NCBI GenBank assembly: GCA_963580285.1
Contig: OY757013.1
Coordinates: 135,591,027-135,655,026 of the forward strand
Length of the DNA: 64,000 bases
Source of the DNA: Lucinisca nassula
Lineage: Eukaryota; Mollusca; Bivalvia; Lucinida; Lucinidae
Direction: 5' to 3'
Shown here: positions 23,650 through 34,110 of the stretch, one piece after another
How the letters are laid out: every line of letters starts with the position of its first letter
How positions within the stretch are numbered: the stretch's first letter is position 1
Notes under the pieces: generated by a model
The model's input: only the letters and a program-made list of their open reading frames with translations
Databases searched by the model: none
Told to the model about the DNA's origin: nothing
Program-made: the position numbers and the translations under genes

Positions 23650-23884
23650 TTAAACCTTTTTGTACCAAATGGAATCTTCCTTCTTATAAATTGCAGGAGT
23701 TCATTTCAAAATTTAGGGGTGTCAGGTTGTGTTTTTATCAAAATGTATTTGGAAAATGACTGTACTTTTTACAAACACGTACAGTGGAGGCCCTGATCAG
23801 ACGCCACATTCTGCGGCGTCTCATCTGGGCCTGCACTGTTTGCCAGGGTACCCATTTGGGGGTTTCCAGTACTAAATGGGTTAA
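23650..23884 (-). mobile_element. Family J palindromic MITE
   Basis: Starts ttaaacctttttgtaccaaa and ends actaaatgggttaa, with a hairpin gacgccacattctgcggcgtc near 23801-23821. Matches 43764-43992 and 44185-44416 in opposite orientation (ggaggaagattccatttggt is the shared end). About 230 bp and no coding. Confidence 0.8.
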
Positions 23885-24249
23885 AGACCCCTACAATAAT
23901 AATTACAAGATTACTGTGTAGGCTTTCATCCTGCAAACCTATGTAAAGTACACCTGAGAGTTATGGTCAGATGTGACCGATCCCAGTTAAAGTCGAAAGA
24001 AAGAAAACTGCTGCATACTTAAAGTATGTGAACTGAAATTAAGGTGTTATTTTTGGACGCCTATTTTTGACCAGGTATTGAAGTTTTTCTGAGTAGTATG
24101 TACAATTGGATAATCTTTGTAAGGAGGCATATGGAGACCACTTGCACTTCCACATTTCAATTGTTCTGGAATTAATAATGAAAAGTTGTTAATGAAAATG
24201 GTGGCCTCAATAGAATGTTAGGAATGTAAAGTACTTCAGTAGTTGAGTA
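23885..24249. other. Unassigned intergenic DNA
   Basis: No feature recognised. Confidence 0.35.
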
Positions 24250-24333
24250 TGAACAAGTTTTGTGACCTCCAATAAAAATCAAAAATGAGTTCCTTTAAGA
24301 GCAATGAAAACATTCATATAAAGAAAGAAGATT

Positions 24334-24378
24334 GATCATACTGCATAGTTTCGGCTAATAAAGCCTCATCAGTGACCC
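24334..24378 (-). ncRNA. Hammerhead ribozyme, type I, GUA cleavage
   Basis: Minus strand: stem I gggtca pairs with tgatc over five pairs. Core ctgatga (24366-24372) and gaaac (24348-24352). Stem II is ggct/agcc, four perfect pairs around ttatt. Stem III is act/agt with a four-base loop. The GTA triplet places cleavage between 24339 and 24338. All conserved core bases are present. Confidence 0.88.
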
Positions 24379-24712
24379 TGTAACGATCTGGCAAAGAAAG
24401 CCTGAGGAAACATACTGCAATTTTGCGAATTTCGAATAGGAAGTCGATTCAAAGACTGATATAAATCAAAACGGGGTCCAAATAATTAAAAACCTGTCTA
24501 GAATATGAGTCTAAACGAATAATTTATTTCCGATTGCTCAGAATATTCACGCTGATCTCAAAGGTTCAAAAGTAAAATATAAACTGCACTATGGTTGATG
24601 TACGGGGAGACGTTTTACGGCAGCCACACGACACAACACCAGCTGCAGTGAATGCAAATAAAAATCAAAAATGAGTTCCTTTAAGAGCAATGAAAACATT
24701 CATAAGAAAGAT

Positions 24713-24758
24713 GGGTCATACTAGGTAGTTTCAGCTAATAAAGCCTCATCAGTGACCC
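24713..24758 (-). ncRNA. Hammerhead ribozyme, type I, GUA cleavage, perfect stem I
   Basis: Minus strand: stem I gggtca/tgaccc pairs over six Watson-Crick pairs. Core ctgatga (24746-24752) and gaaac (24728-24732) are intact. Stem II ggct/agct keeps four pairs, one of them G-U. Stem III is act/agt with loop acct. Cleavage falls after GTA, between 24719 and 24718. The best candidate in the window for an active ribozyme. Confidence 0.92.
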
Positions 24759-24967
24759 TGTAACGATCCGGCAAAGAAAGCCCGAGAAAACATACTGCAA
24801 TTTTGCAATTTCGAATAGGCAGTCGATTCAGACTGATATAAATCAAAACGGGGTCCAAATAATTAAAAGAAAGAAAAAAAAAAAGAAAGAATATTCACGC
24901 TGATCTCAAAGGACCAAAAGTAAAATATAAACTGCACTATGGTTGATGCTGCTTTGTTTGAACAAGT

Positions 24968-25640
24968 GGTACTTTGAAATGAAACACCAAAATTTGAACA
25001 AGATGTTTGCATCACAATTCACCTATTGCTGTGATTCTGGCCATCAGGGTGTAGAGTTTTCTTCTGGAGCTGCATGCTCAGATTGATCGGTCCTAATTTT
25101 CTTCGACTGAAGTGGAAAAATCCTCACTTAGCATTGTTGGTTGTATTGTTTTAACAACAGGTACATTGAACTGAAACACCAATTTTTAAGCAAGATGTTT
25201 CAAGAAAAATGTACCTACTGTATAATTTTATTCACTAATTTCACAGCAGGAAAACTTTTGTTTACTTCCTCTCGCCAACAATTACGGCTATTAGTTTTGA
25301 CACGGTCGGTGACACTGTGTGTGTAGTACTACCCCATGCAGAGGAATATACCAGCGAAAGGGTAAAGAAGACACTTTTTATCATTGAATTAGATGTAGCT
25401 GTTAAACGGGAAAAAGCTGTATTGTGAGTTGATATGGTTGGTTGCAACAGCCAAGTTTGTTTATTTCGAAAAGATGAACGTGTGTCCATGGTAACAAGGA
25501 AGTTCAAATTTTAGCCAATCAGGTGCCTAATGTAACCGGAACCAATATTTTTAAACCGGAAGGACCATCAAATATTTAGCCCAACAACTGTTGGCTATTG
25601 AGGTTTTGAATGGGTGGGGTATGTTCCAATAAACAAATAC
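24968..25640. other. Unassigned DNA with a diverged direct duplication
   Basis: About 24957-25020 and 25140-25215 are diverged copies of one sequence (gaacaagtggtac..gaaacaccaa and acaacaggtac..gaaacaccaa, then caagatgttt). No coding recognised. Confidence 0.45.
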
Positions 25641-25647
25641 ACGTGTT

Positions 25648-25712
25648 ACCGTTAAGCAACCAAATCTCGTTGTTTGCCGCCTTCGGCGGCAAACAACTCG
25701 TTGGTTGGTTGC
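25648..25712. repeat. Hairpin, tight inverted repeat
   Basis: gttgtttgccgcc and ggcggcaaacaac pair across a ttc loop. Outer gcaaccaa/ttggttgc arms extend the stem. Probably a small palindromic MITE fragment. Confidence 0.6.
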
Positions 25713-25715
25713 TAT

Positions 25716-25925
25716 CAAATTTCCATATATCTTGGGGTCGAATGAGTTGTGGACACCGGGATCGAAGGTGGTCTGGGAACTTCTGTTGGGAGGTTGTGCT
25801 TCTTTAAATATACCAACGCAACTCAGATCTTATTAATGATAATCTTCAAGATTCTATGAAATGTTCTGAGTGTATTACATTAGGCGTTGATACATAAGGC
25901 GTTGCAGTCAACGCCAAATGTATAA
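25716..25925 (+). repeat. Orphan monomer of the 15.3-18.9 kb array
   Basis: Carries ccatatatcttggggtcgaa, gtgcttctttaaatatacca, attctatgaaatgttctgag and gcgttgcagtcaacgccaaa. Shows that the array sequence is also dispersed. Confidence 0.85.
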
Positions 25926-25929
25926 AAGT

Positions 25930-26585
25930 CTAGTATAAAAGACTATGGTATCTCTACATAGGACTATGTATGTTTAAATGTCAACTAGAAGTTCACTCGA
26001 TGGGTATGCATACCAAATGTAAACAACCCGCGCCTTCTGGCTTCAGACAAGAATACTTTCAAAGGGTATCCTTGTGTAAGTCTATGGAAATCATATGGGC
26101 CCGGGGCCGGCCCTTTTTGGCCCCAGGGTAATAATTTGAAAAATGCCCACTAGACAAAGCTGTGCTTCCCTTGGCCTTCTGGTGTCAGATAAAAAGACTT
26201 TCAAAGGTTTTTCCTATATACGTCAATGAACAAACTGTGGAACCAAGGCCGAGGCCATTTTTGGCCCCAGGGCAACAATTTGAACATTCTTGAAAGAGGT
26301 CAACTAGATGAAGCTTCATACCAAATATTGAAGAGCACGACCTTCGTGTTCCTGACAAGAAGAATTTTAAAGTTTTTCCCCATATAAGCCTATATAAAAC
26401 CAGTAAGACCCTTGGAGGGGCCATTTTTGATCCATGTTTTTGTCTGATGGCAATAAATTGAACAATCTTGATAGAAGTCAACTAGACGAAGGTTCATATC
26501 AAATATAAAAGATCTGGGCCTTCTAGTTTCAGACAAAAAGATTTTAAAGTGTTTCTCTATATAAGGCTATGTAAACCAGTGGGCC
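25930..26585. repeat. Degenerate tandem repeat, 145-175-bp units
   Basis: Units share ccccagggcaacaatttgaa (26123, 26267 and 26442 regions), gtcaactagacgaaggttca-like and ttctagtttcagacaaaaag-like blocks, about four times. Open frames here follow the repeat. Confidence 0.7.
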
Positions 26586-26848
26586 CTGACCGTTCCAAGG
26601 CGGTTCTCCTGTCGCGGGTTATTTTTGTTATGGTCTGTCTTTGAGTGTTTATGTCGCTTATATTATTTTGTTTCGGTTAACCAGTTGGCCATTTTGTGGG
26701 AAAGTGACTGTCCTTTTGGATTTCCGCTGTTGATGCTTCCATCAGGGTCTGTTGTGTCATGTTTGTGTTTCGTTCTCTTTGGTGTCTCTGATGGGAGCTG
26801 TGGGCTAATTGTATCGATATCTTATTTTTGATTTCACTTCTACCTTAA
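26586..26848 (+). repeat. PLE-A 3' tail copy
   Basis: From ctgaccgttccaaggcggtt to ttgatttcacttctacctt, 263 bp, 5'-truncated at the start of the most frequently retained block. Confidence 0.87.
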
Positions 26849-27463
26849 TCCCACAGGCGAGCAGCAAAGTCTAGGCGGGCCTTTACATTCTCGCCTTCAA
26901 ACCTGTAAAAGAGAGGTGTGCTTATTACTTAGCTTTGTATATGTGTTTGAATAAAGTAATGATGTAAATGCTAAGGCCACTGTCTCGTGCGTTATCCCTT
27001 ATTTGCTTATTATTGACTCGACCTATTTGAATTGACCATTGTTTTCATTTCTCCAAAACAATTAAATTTCAGAGTCTTTGACAGTTGATGGTTGAGTTTA
27101 AAGTTAAAAGAATAATTGGAGAAGCATTCATTTTAAAAGAAAACGTTTAAAAGTAAAGGCTAATTACCTTTATTTCAGGAGTTACGAAGTCTCTAAGAGG
27201 ACTACAGTCTATCTTTGCTGATGTTCTTTGTCCCAACAAGTGCCGATATGGATATGGTAAGTGATTATGTTTTGTGTAAATCAGAGTACTGTTACATATC
27301 ACTGATTAAACAAAACACCACATGTTTTTTCCACGGGACTACTCTTTTGCGCTATCGAATAACACAACGGGAAACTACAATATTCGAGAACAGAAGTAAG
27401 GGAAATGATGAGGAATCAATAAAATTACCTCACAACTCCTATCCAAGACGTCAAAGACAGTCT
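26849..27463. other. Unassigned intergenic DNA
   Basis: An 87-residue open frame at 27215-27478 has no recognisable motif and overlaps the next repeat. No gene is called. Confidence 0.4.
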
Positions 27464-28330
27464 GTTTATTTGATTTGAAGTTAAACGTCCCCGTCATCAC
27501 TGTAAAGGGCATTTTGGAGACTTTGCTTCCAATTTTGTTGGACTTTAACCCGACATTGAGATGACATGACATCTCAAGCCCTGTGGCCCCATGAAACCAA
27601 TAGGGTTTATAAGCATTGACGGCCGACTCGCACCGCTTTGCCTGGGCAGGCTTAGTATCCTTTATGTTGGTTTACGCTTGATGCTCCGTCTTTGGTCGGG
27701 CATCTCGGAGTCTAACGGTTGGTTTTCTTTTGCTCCAGCAGTTTGTTGTTGTATGCTGTCGTGTCCTCAACCGTGTTTCATCTAGTTTTTTTTATTTGAA
27801 TGTTCTCGGAAATGTTACACTGATGAGTTAGGAAGCCTTCATGCGGACTAAACAAAATTAGTGTATACCGCGATAGAGGTAAGGGCAAGGATTATGGCCA
27901 TGTAAAATCGATTTAAGCCCCCCCCCACCCACCCACCAGTGGAATTATTTCCACTGACCGTTCCAAGGCGGTTCTTCTGCTGCGGTTTATTTATGTTGTT
28001 GTTTGTTACTTACTATGAGTATCACTTGTGTCTTTTTATTTTGGATGGCCATTTGGCCATTTTGTTGTAAAGTAACTGTCCTTATGGCCTTCATTTGTTT
28101 AGGTTTCCATTATGGTCTGGTCGCTTTCTGTTTGTGTTTCTTTCCCTTTGGTGTCTTTGTCGGGTGGAGTAAGTTAATTTTATTGATATCTGATCTTTGT
28201 TTTACATCTACTTTAGATACTCTAAGCGGTTTACCGGTACTCGTGGGCGGGTCAGTTTCAGCTCTGCGTGGAAGTATCATGCGGCCCATATATTCCTTCA
28301 AGGCACGCTGGGTGGGGGCCGAGATGGAAA
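27464..28330 (-). repeat. Family G repeat split by a PLE-A insertion
   Basis: Left part 27464-27662 runs to gcaggcttagtatccttt. Right part 28214-28330 resumes at agatactctaagcggtttac. In uninterrupted copies these meet as ggcttagatcctctaagcgg. The intervening 550 bp is PLE-A in plus orientation. The duplicated agtatcct/agatactct words are a plausible decayed target duplication. Confidence 0.8.
27663..28213 (+). mobile_element. PLE-A 3' untranslated copy inserted in family G
   Basis: Long version of the tail: gatgctccgtctttggtcgg, ttggttttcttttgctccag, actgatgagttaggaagcct, then the shared tail to ttacatctactt. It begins just downstream of the coding stop position of full PLE-A copies. The G-rich ccccacccacccacc segment at 27918-27940 replaces a variable stretch. 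Confidence 0.85.
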
Positions 28331-28398
28331 GATGATTCTCAATAAAATTACCTCACAAGTTCTATTCAAGACGTCAACGACAGAGAAGCACGAACATG

Positions 28399-28634
28399 TG
28401 AGCCAGCTCATGACATAACCTACAATAAGACATGTGCAGCCAACGAAATCAGCCTGCGCATCCATATAGTCTGGCCAGGTTCTTCTCTTGCTGCATGAAG
28501 GAGCGTTGTGCCCTTCGCTATCCTTAGAGCGCACAACGAAGACTTGGATCAGACTTTGCGAATACGAAGGCTGGCTGATCTGAGTCTTTGCTGGGTGCAC
28601 ATGTCTTATTGTAGGTTTTGTCGTGCGCTTGCTC
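28399..28634. mobile_element. Family H MITE with long inverted repeats
   Basis: Ends gagccagctcatgaca and the complement near tcgtgcgcttgctc. Inner arms acctacaataagacatgtgc and gcacatgtcttattgtaggt are perfect complements. The paralogue at 39680-39917 shares these arms. Confidence 0.85.
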
Positions 28635-28808
28635 TTATTATAAAACGTCATATGCAGAGAGGCAAAAGGACAGTTAGATTCCAATAAAAGGGCCAAACGG
28701 TTATGCAATATAATAATTTATTAATTGATTATCCTGTATTACACCAAGTAAACCAATATTCAAAAATCATAAGTCATCTTTTTAATTGTGTCAATTAATA
28801 AAATTGCC

Positions 28809-28940
28809 ATTAATCAAGTAATTTTGTATTGGCCAAGTTACAGATCCGCGGTCAGCTGTATTGGCCTCGGCCTTCGGCCTCGTGCCAATACAGCAGACCT
28901 CGGACCTGTAACTGGGCCAATACGAAATTATTTGATTAAT
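28809..28940. mobile_element. Palindromic MITE (family N)
   Basis: 132-bp near-perfect palindrome. attaatcaagtaattttgta at the left pairs with tacgaaattatttgattaat at the right, and cagctgtattggc pairs with gccaatacagcag around cctcggccttcggcctcg. Confidence 0.85.
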
Positions 28941-29015
28941 AACATTATAATATAAGCAATACTCACATTAAAAGGACAAACTATAACGATAATAAACCAC
29001 GACAGGACAACCGCC

Positions 29016-29232
29016 TTTTAACCCTTGTCCTGCTGAATATTCATATATGCCACACCCACTACCAATTATCAACCAATCAGATTACATGTGGCAAATTATT
29101 ACAAAAAATTCACAATCTTAATGACAAACAATGTAGATCCTGATCAGATGGCTTCTTCAGAAGCCATCTGATCTGGATCTACATTGTTTCAAAGATAAGG
29201 CATATCCGGGATTAGCAGGACAAGGGTTAAAA
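29016..29232. mobile_element. Palindromic MITE (family O)
   Basis: Terminal inverted repeats ttttaacccttgtcctgct and agcaggacaagggttaaaa are exact complements. A central hairpin pairs aacaatgtagatcctgatca with its complement around agatggcttcttcagaagcc. About 217 bp with no coding. Confidence 0.88.
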
Positions 29233-29261
29233 TTAATATAACATCGTATCGGGTCGTAAAT

Positions 29262-29840
29262 AGACTTTACGTGGCCATAATCCGCGACATTGGTTTTGTT
29301 GTAATTTTGATAACAATTTGTTCAGACCGCACGAAGGATATCTAGCCCATCAGTGCAACAAAGTAGAAGTAAAACAAAGATCAGGAATCGATACAATTAA
29401 CTTACTCCAATCACCAAAGACACCAAAGGGAAAGAAATACGAACATGAAGCGACCAGACCATAATGGAAACCTAAACAAAGGATGGCCACAAGGACAGTT
29501 ACTTTCCCACAAAATGGCATAATGGCCACCCAAAACAAAAAGACACAAGTGATACACACAGTAAGTAGTTACAAGCAACAACACAAATTTACCGCCACAG
29601 AAGAACCGCCTTGGAACGGTCAGTGGAATGATTTCCACTTGGGGCTTGGGGGGGGGGGGCTTAAATCGATTTTACGTGGCCACAATCCTCGCCCTTAATT
29701 CCGTCGCGATTTAGACAAATAATTTGTTCAGTCCGAGAACATAAAAATCAAACTAAAACAGAGGTGAAACAACGGTGAGGGCTCGAAATCATGAAATAAC
29801 TGTAATGATCTGGCAAAAGAAAACCAAATGTTGGACAGAA
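29262..29840 (-). repeat. Two stacked PLE-A 3' untranslated copies
   Basis: A copy at about 29361-29840 (tail end tagaagtaaaacaaagatca at the left, gtcgcgatttagacaaat further right) interrupts an older copy whose pieces tttgttcagaccgcacgaag and cccatcagtgcaaca lie at 29262-29360. Both are minus orientation and show layered accumulation. Confidence 0.8.
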
Positions 29841-30339
29841 ATATGTTATATAAAGGGTTATCCTTTGGAAAGCTACACAAGTTGCATCGTGACATTTACT
29901 TTTTAAAACAACACATTCATATTCAATACATTTTGTCGTTCGTGTGTTATTATGCCTTATATATAGCAGTGTTACAGCCCAGTTTTACCATAGCAGTAGT
30001 CCATTTCAAAATGCAGTGTGCCATGTTGACCTTACATTAAAAAAAAAAGAAAAAAAAAAAAAAAAAAAAGAAACAAAAAGACCCGTATCGTATGCCACTG
30101 AACGCGACAATTGATCTTGACCTTACCCTCATTGTTCATGTGTACCCACTTTAGGGTTTCTCATATACAATGGATTAACGCGAAAAAATGGGGTTATGTC
30201 GAATGCATGTTTGATTTATACGTGCATAGGGATATGTCGACACCATAGTTATATAAACGAATTCCCAGGAAAGGCCACAATCAAAGACCCAATATAATCA
30301 GTGCACAAAGTGAAAGAGTAACTAGCAACTAGAAAATTT
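29841..30339. other. Unassigned DNA with a possible ribozyme-element fragment
   Basis: aaagggttatcctttgga (about 29857) is the complement of the 3' block ccaaaggataaccctt of the retrozyme-like elements, so a short fragment may be present. An A-run occupies about 30038-30080. No gene. Confidence 0.4.
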
Positions 30340-31122
30340 GTTTATGAAACACTATGCCCCCAACCACATGCTTGCCACTAATAGACACATAATTAAACAA
30401 GGTTTCCCCGTAGCCAAAATGCGTAAGTACGAAAAAGAAGGTAACTCCATTAAATATTTTCGTAATTTCATCAAAAGTCAATCAGGTCATCCATACCTTA
30501 GCCCAAACTATCTACTAAATATCATGAGCCTAGCTGAAGCAGTTCTCCAGATATTTTGCTCACAAGGTTTCCCCATTGCCACAATGCATAAGTCCAAAAA
30601 GGGGCGTTACACCATTAAATATTTTCGGAATTTCATCAAAAGTTAATCAGATCATCTACACATTAGACCCAAACTCTCTTCTAAATATCATGAGCCTAGC
30701 TCAAGCAGTTCTTCAGATATTTTGTTCACAATGTTTCTCCATAGCAGCAATGCAAAAGATCGGGGCGTTACTCCTTTAAATATTTTCGGAATTTTGTCAA
30801 AAGTTAATCAGGTCATCTACACCTTAGACCCAAACTGTTTACTAAATACCATGAGCCTAGCTCAAGTGGTTCTCCAGATATCTTGCTGACAAGGTTTCCC
30901 ATAGCCACAATGCATAACTCCGAAAAGGGGCGTAAAGACAAGTCCGGCGAAAAAAATAATACATAAAATACGTGTCCGCTTATTTTTCATGCACATTCCA
31001 CAGATGAAATTTTGAGATCCTAGCTCAAACCATTCTTGAGTTTCCTACAGGGCGAAAGCGTAACGGACAGACGGACAGACAGACGGACAAGACAGAACTA
31101 ATATGCCCCAGTTGGGGCAAAA
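30340..31122 (+). repeat. Composite tandem-repeat element X2 (~175-bp monomers)
   Basis: Left end tttatgaaacactatgcccc. About four monomers with ccattaaatattttcggaat, agttaatcaggtcatctaca and atcatgagcctagctcaagc. Right end with the gacggacagacagacggaca tract and the terminal hairpin atgccccagttggggca (31103-31119). The 102-residue frame is a repeat artefact. Confidence 0.87.
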
Positions 31123-31139
31123 TACAAAAACCAAAACAG

Positions 31140-32110
31140 AAAATAAACTAATCACTAACAGAATAGCACGCGGCCCCCTCTTCCCCACAAGAGATGATTA
31201 CGGTGCACCAGGCACGGGCAATGGAATTGTTTGTTTGTTTGATGTGCGGTTTAACGTCCCCGTCAACACTGTAAATGTCATTTTGGTGACGTTGCTTCCA
31301 ATTTTGTGGGACGTTTACCCAACATTGAGATGAAATGACAGCTCAAGCCCTGCCGCCAAATGAAGCGAGCAATGAATATATATAAATAATAATGTTAATA
31401 AACACATACTACGGTCGAATTTCAATGGCTCGAACACCTTCGGGACCACGCATATCTGCTCGAGACAGGTGTAATTTTGGGACTTCGTTTCGGTGTTCTA
31501 TGATATAAATGTATGCTGTGTTTACTCATTAGAATCGCCTCAATGGGGGCGATTCTACTGTGTACGCAAAGCATACATTTGCAAGAAAAGACGAAATTAT
31601 CCTATATATGCATTCACTATTTATTTTGTAGACACATTACCTAGGGACTCAAGAAGGGTTCGACTTAGCCGTGGTAAACGAGCCATCGTTGTTCGAGCCA
31701 TCGAAGTTCTTCTGTACATGAAAAGCCCCGTCGGAAAATCCGACAAAGCTATAATAAACATAAACGAAATCATCACCGCCTTATTTTTTGGTTTGGTTTT
31801 GATTTACGGCCCTTCCAAGATTATTTCACTCATATCGAGCCGGTCGTTAATCAGAGGTGGGCGAAAACCGGAGAACCCGGAGAAAAAACACCTGACGTTC
31901 CGTTGCAGAACTTGGCGTCTCACATGTGATCCGAGCCGGGCTCGAACCACAGGGGTGAGAGACCTAATGTTTAAGAGTCAGCGCTTTTAAACACTAGGCC
32001 ACGGATGCCCGTGCACGACCGCCTTGGGACTGTCAGTAGTGAGAACTTCTAAGGAGTTTAAATCGAATCTATTGGCCCAACCTTCACTCTAAGTTCTTAT
32101 ATCATTTGCA
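31140..32110 (-). repeat. Family K repeat with nested family G fragment
   Basis: Family K blocks occur at 31190-31230 (gattacggtgcaccaggcac), 31715-31760 (gaaaagccccgtcggaaaat) and 32040-32110 (cccaaccttcactctaagtt). A family G piece (31231-31365) is inserted between copies of gcaatg, a likely 6-bp duplication. A family B-like hairpin sits near 31497-31590, and a tRNA-like box B (gggctcgaaccac) lies near 31937. The 165-residue open frame across this mosaic is not a gene. Confidence 0.6.
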
Positions 32111-33240
32111 ACATAATTAGTCCACGTAATTACGGCATTCCGTAGTACCTCATCTAAGTCACACAGGCAGAACGGCCCAAATCATACGCCTCACAGAAAA
32201 CACGTACGAAATATAATCGTCAAACAATTACAAATCCCACCTTGAATAGGCACATAATGCAGTCGGTCAGTTTATATATCAATTACTTCCTGAGAAAGTT
32301 AACTTAGCTTCAAGTTGCTGTATGTATTTGACTCCTCTGTCAGAGAGCTAACACCGCGCCTAAGCGTAATGCCTTAGACAAATAATACCATGATACCTGT
32401 TGGCAACAAAAATGGATTCATACGTGTACATAACAAGAATTCCGCCGAATGCTATGTCGCGAATGTGGGGGACAGATACATTAGCGTGATAATTAGGGTG
32501 GTCGCAGATGTTGACGGCTTGACGAACGGACGGAAAAATCATCTCATATGTCGCGCCATGCTTAAAGCAGGCGCGACAAGAATGAAAATGTACACAGGTA
32601 TTACTGTTCGTCTAAGCCAAAGAATAGCGTTACCTAATATACTATTTTGGTTTGTCAAATTTAGGAGTCATGGTTTCACGGAAGACTCAATTTCGGATAG
32701 ACGCGATTTTGTAAATAGTCCTTTAATTGTTGTATGTGACTTTTACAGAGTTGTTAACAGAGATCTGGCTTGAGATAATTGCCTCCCCTGACGGTGTATC
32801 AATTCCTTTTAAGTTCTCAGCGTCGTTAGCAGTGAAAACACAATTTACACTTCAAACCATATTTCGCAATGTCAAGCGCTATTGAGGACCTGATAAAAAG
32901 CATTAGGACCAAGTAAATGGACGGCTGACACTTAATTGTCTCTTTCCTTCGGTTGGAGATGGCTGAAGTGGAAAGTATGGTGAACGAGAAAAAAGGAACT
33001 CCTTTTGGTTTTGATATTGATTGCCCCAGTGATGAATAGGACACTAAATACATACAATACGAGGTTGATAGGCGCATATACGAAAAAGAACTGTACTGCT
33101 GAAATTCAAAAAAGTTTATCTTTGGACAAACGGAACGTTTGTCTGAAAGAAAATGAAAGTTCCTGGGATATTTGAATATACCACGTCGGAACCAAGTACG
33201 AGCATTGTGGTTACGAGGAATTTGGTTATGTAAAGTCAAT
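32111..33240. other. Unassigned DNA; two motif-less open frames
   Basis: A 127-residue frame (32390-32773, plus) and a 137-residue frame (32826-33239, minus) are longer than the local average. Neither shows a domain, signal peptide or splice context that I recognise. They are left uncalled. Confidence 0.35.
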
Positions 33241-33242
33241 TT

Positions 33243-33545
33243 AAGCTACCCCCTCCTTCCCGAGTATTTTTCTACTGTCTGTTCCAAGGCGCTGCTTCTG
33301 TGTTGGTTCATTATTGACATTGTTCGTCTTTGAGTGTAAGTACTACGCATATATTAATAGTTAAGATAACCTGTTAGCAGTTTTTAGCGAAAGAAACTGT
33401 CATTTTGGCTTTCCGCTTGTGATTTTATAGTTATTATAAAGATGTTTTATTATGGTGTTTCTTTCCTTTTTCGAGTTTTGATCGGAAATGTAAGGTATTT
33501 GTTTCGATTGCTGTTCATTATTGCCAGTTCTATTTTAGAGCCGTT
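33243..33545 (+). repeat. Diverged PLE-A-type tail
   Basis: Order of blocks as in PLE-A (ctgttccaaggcgctgcttc, gttcgtctttgagtgta, aaactgtcattttggctttc) but strongly diverged. May belong to a sister family. Confidence 0.6.
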
Positions 33546-33589
33546 TATTGTAACTTCATTTGAAATTGTGAAAGTGAAAGACATATATT

Positions 33590-33995
33590 GCATGAGATAT
33601 AAGGAAAGAACTTCGAGTGGTAGTTACAGAAGATTGGGAAATAAATATCCAGGAAAACCACAATCAACTATTACAGTCTACAAAAGACACCAAGAGGAAG
33701 TGTAGCTAACAATGAAGAAAACAAAACGTGAAATATACTAACCACATCTACCACATCTTCTCCACCAGCGGTGAATACGGTGCAACAGGCAATGGTAATA
33801 GTAATTAAATACTTATAATACTAAAAAGGACACACAGACATCATGAAAAGCCCCGTCTGTAGATCCGACAAAGCTACATTAAACATAACACCAGAACCAC
33901 AGACTTAGAACGGTCAGTATCGAGAACTACTGGGAAGTTTCAATCGATTGTATGGATCAAGATTCACTATAGGTTCTAACGTTGTTTACAACACA
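33590..33995 (-). repeat. Family K repeat copy
   Basis: Blocks ggtgaatacggtgcaacagg, atcatgaaaagccccgtctg, gaagtttcaatcgattgta and gattcactataggttct. Lies tail-to-tail with the preceding plus-strand tail. Confidence 0.6.
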
Positions 33996-34110
33996 CAAAA
34001 TAGCTGGTCAACTTTAAGGTAACTAATATAGTCAATGGGTCATCACAGAATAATACAAATTAGAATAAACTGAAGTACAAGACAACTAACAGAAATGTAA
34101 CTAGAAATGG

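Larger units (their letters stand above)
24259..24958 (-). mobile_element. Tandem dimer of a ~380-bp hammerhead-bearing retrozyme-like unit
   Basis: Two head-to-tail copies, each holding the minus-strand hammerhead. Identical ribozyme positions are 380 bp apart (tcatcag at 24366 and 24746). Shared blocks on the plus strand include ttcctttaagagcaatgaaa, acgatc(t/c)ggcaaagaaagcc and tataaatcaaaacggggtcc. The full spacer (caacaccagctgcagtgaat, ggggagacgttttacggcag) lies only between the copies. A 9-bp word, tgaacaagt, occurs at 24250-24258 and 24959-24967 and may be the target duplication, though this is uncertain. No open frame of note. The architecture is that of retrozymes, whose circular RNA is made by ribozyme self-cleavage of a multimer. 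Confidence 0.88.

Noticed and set aside
31493..31990. 165-residue open frame
   Set aside because: It spans a mosaic of family B and family K repeats and a tRNA-like segment and has no protein motif.
32390..32773. 127-residue open frame on the plus strand
   Set aside because: No recognisable domain, no splice or promoter context; an overlapping antisense frame is also open. Cannot be separated from chance.
32826..33239. 137-residue open frame on the minus strand
   Set aside because: No motif, and low-complexity Ser/Tyr/Phe content expected from AT-rich DNA.
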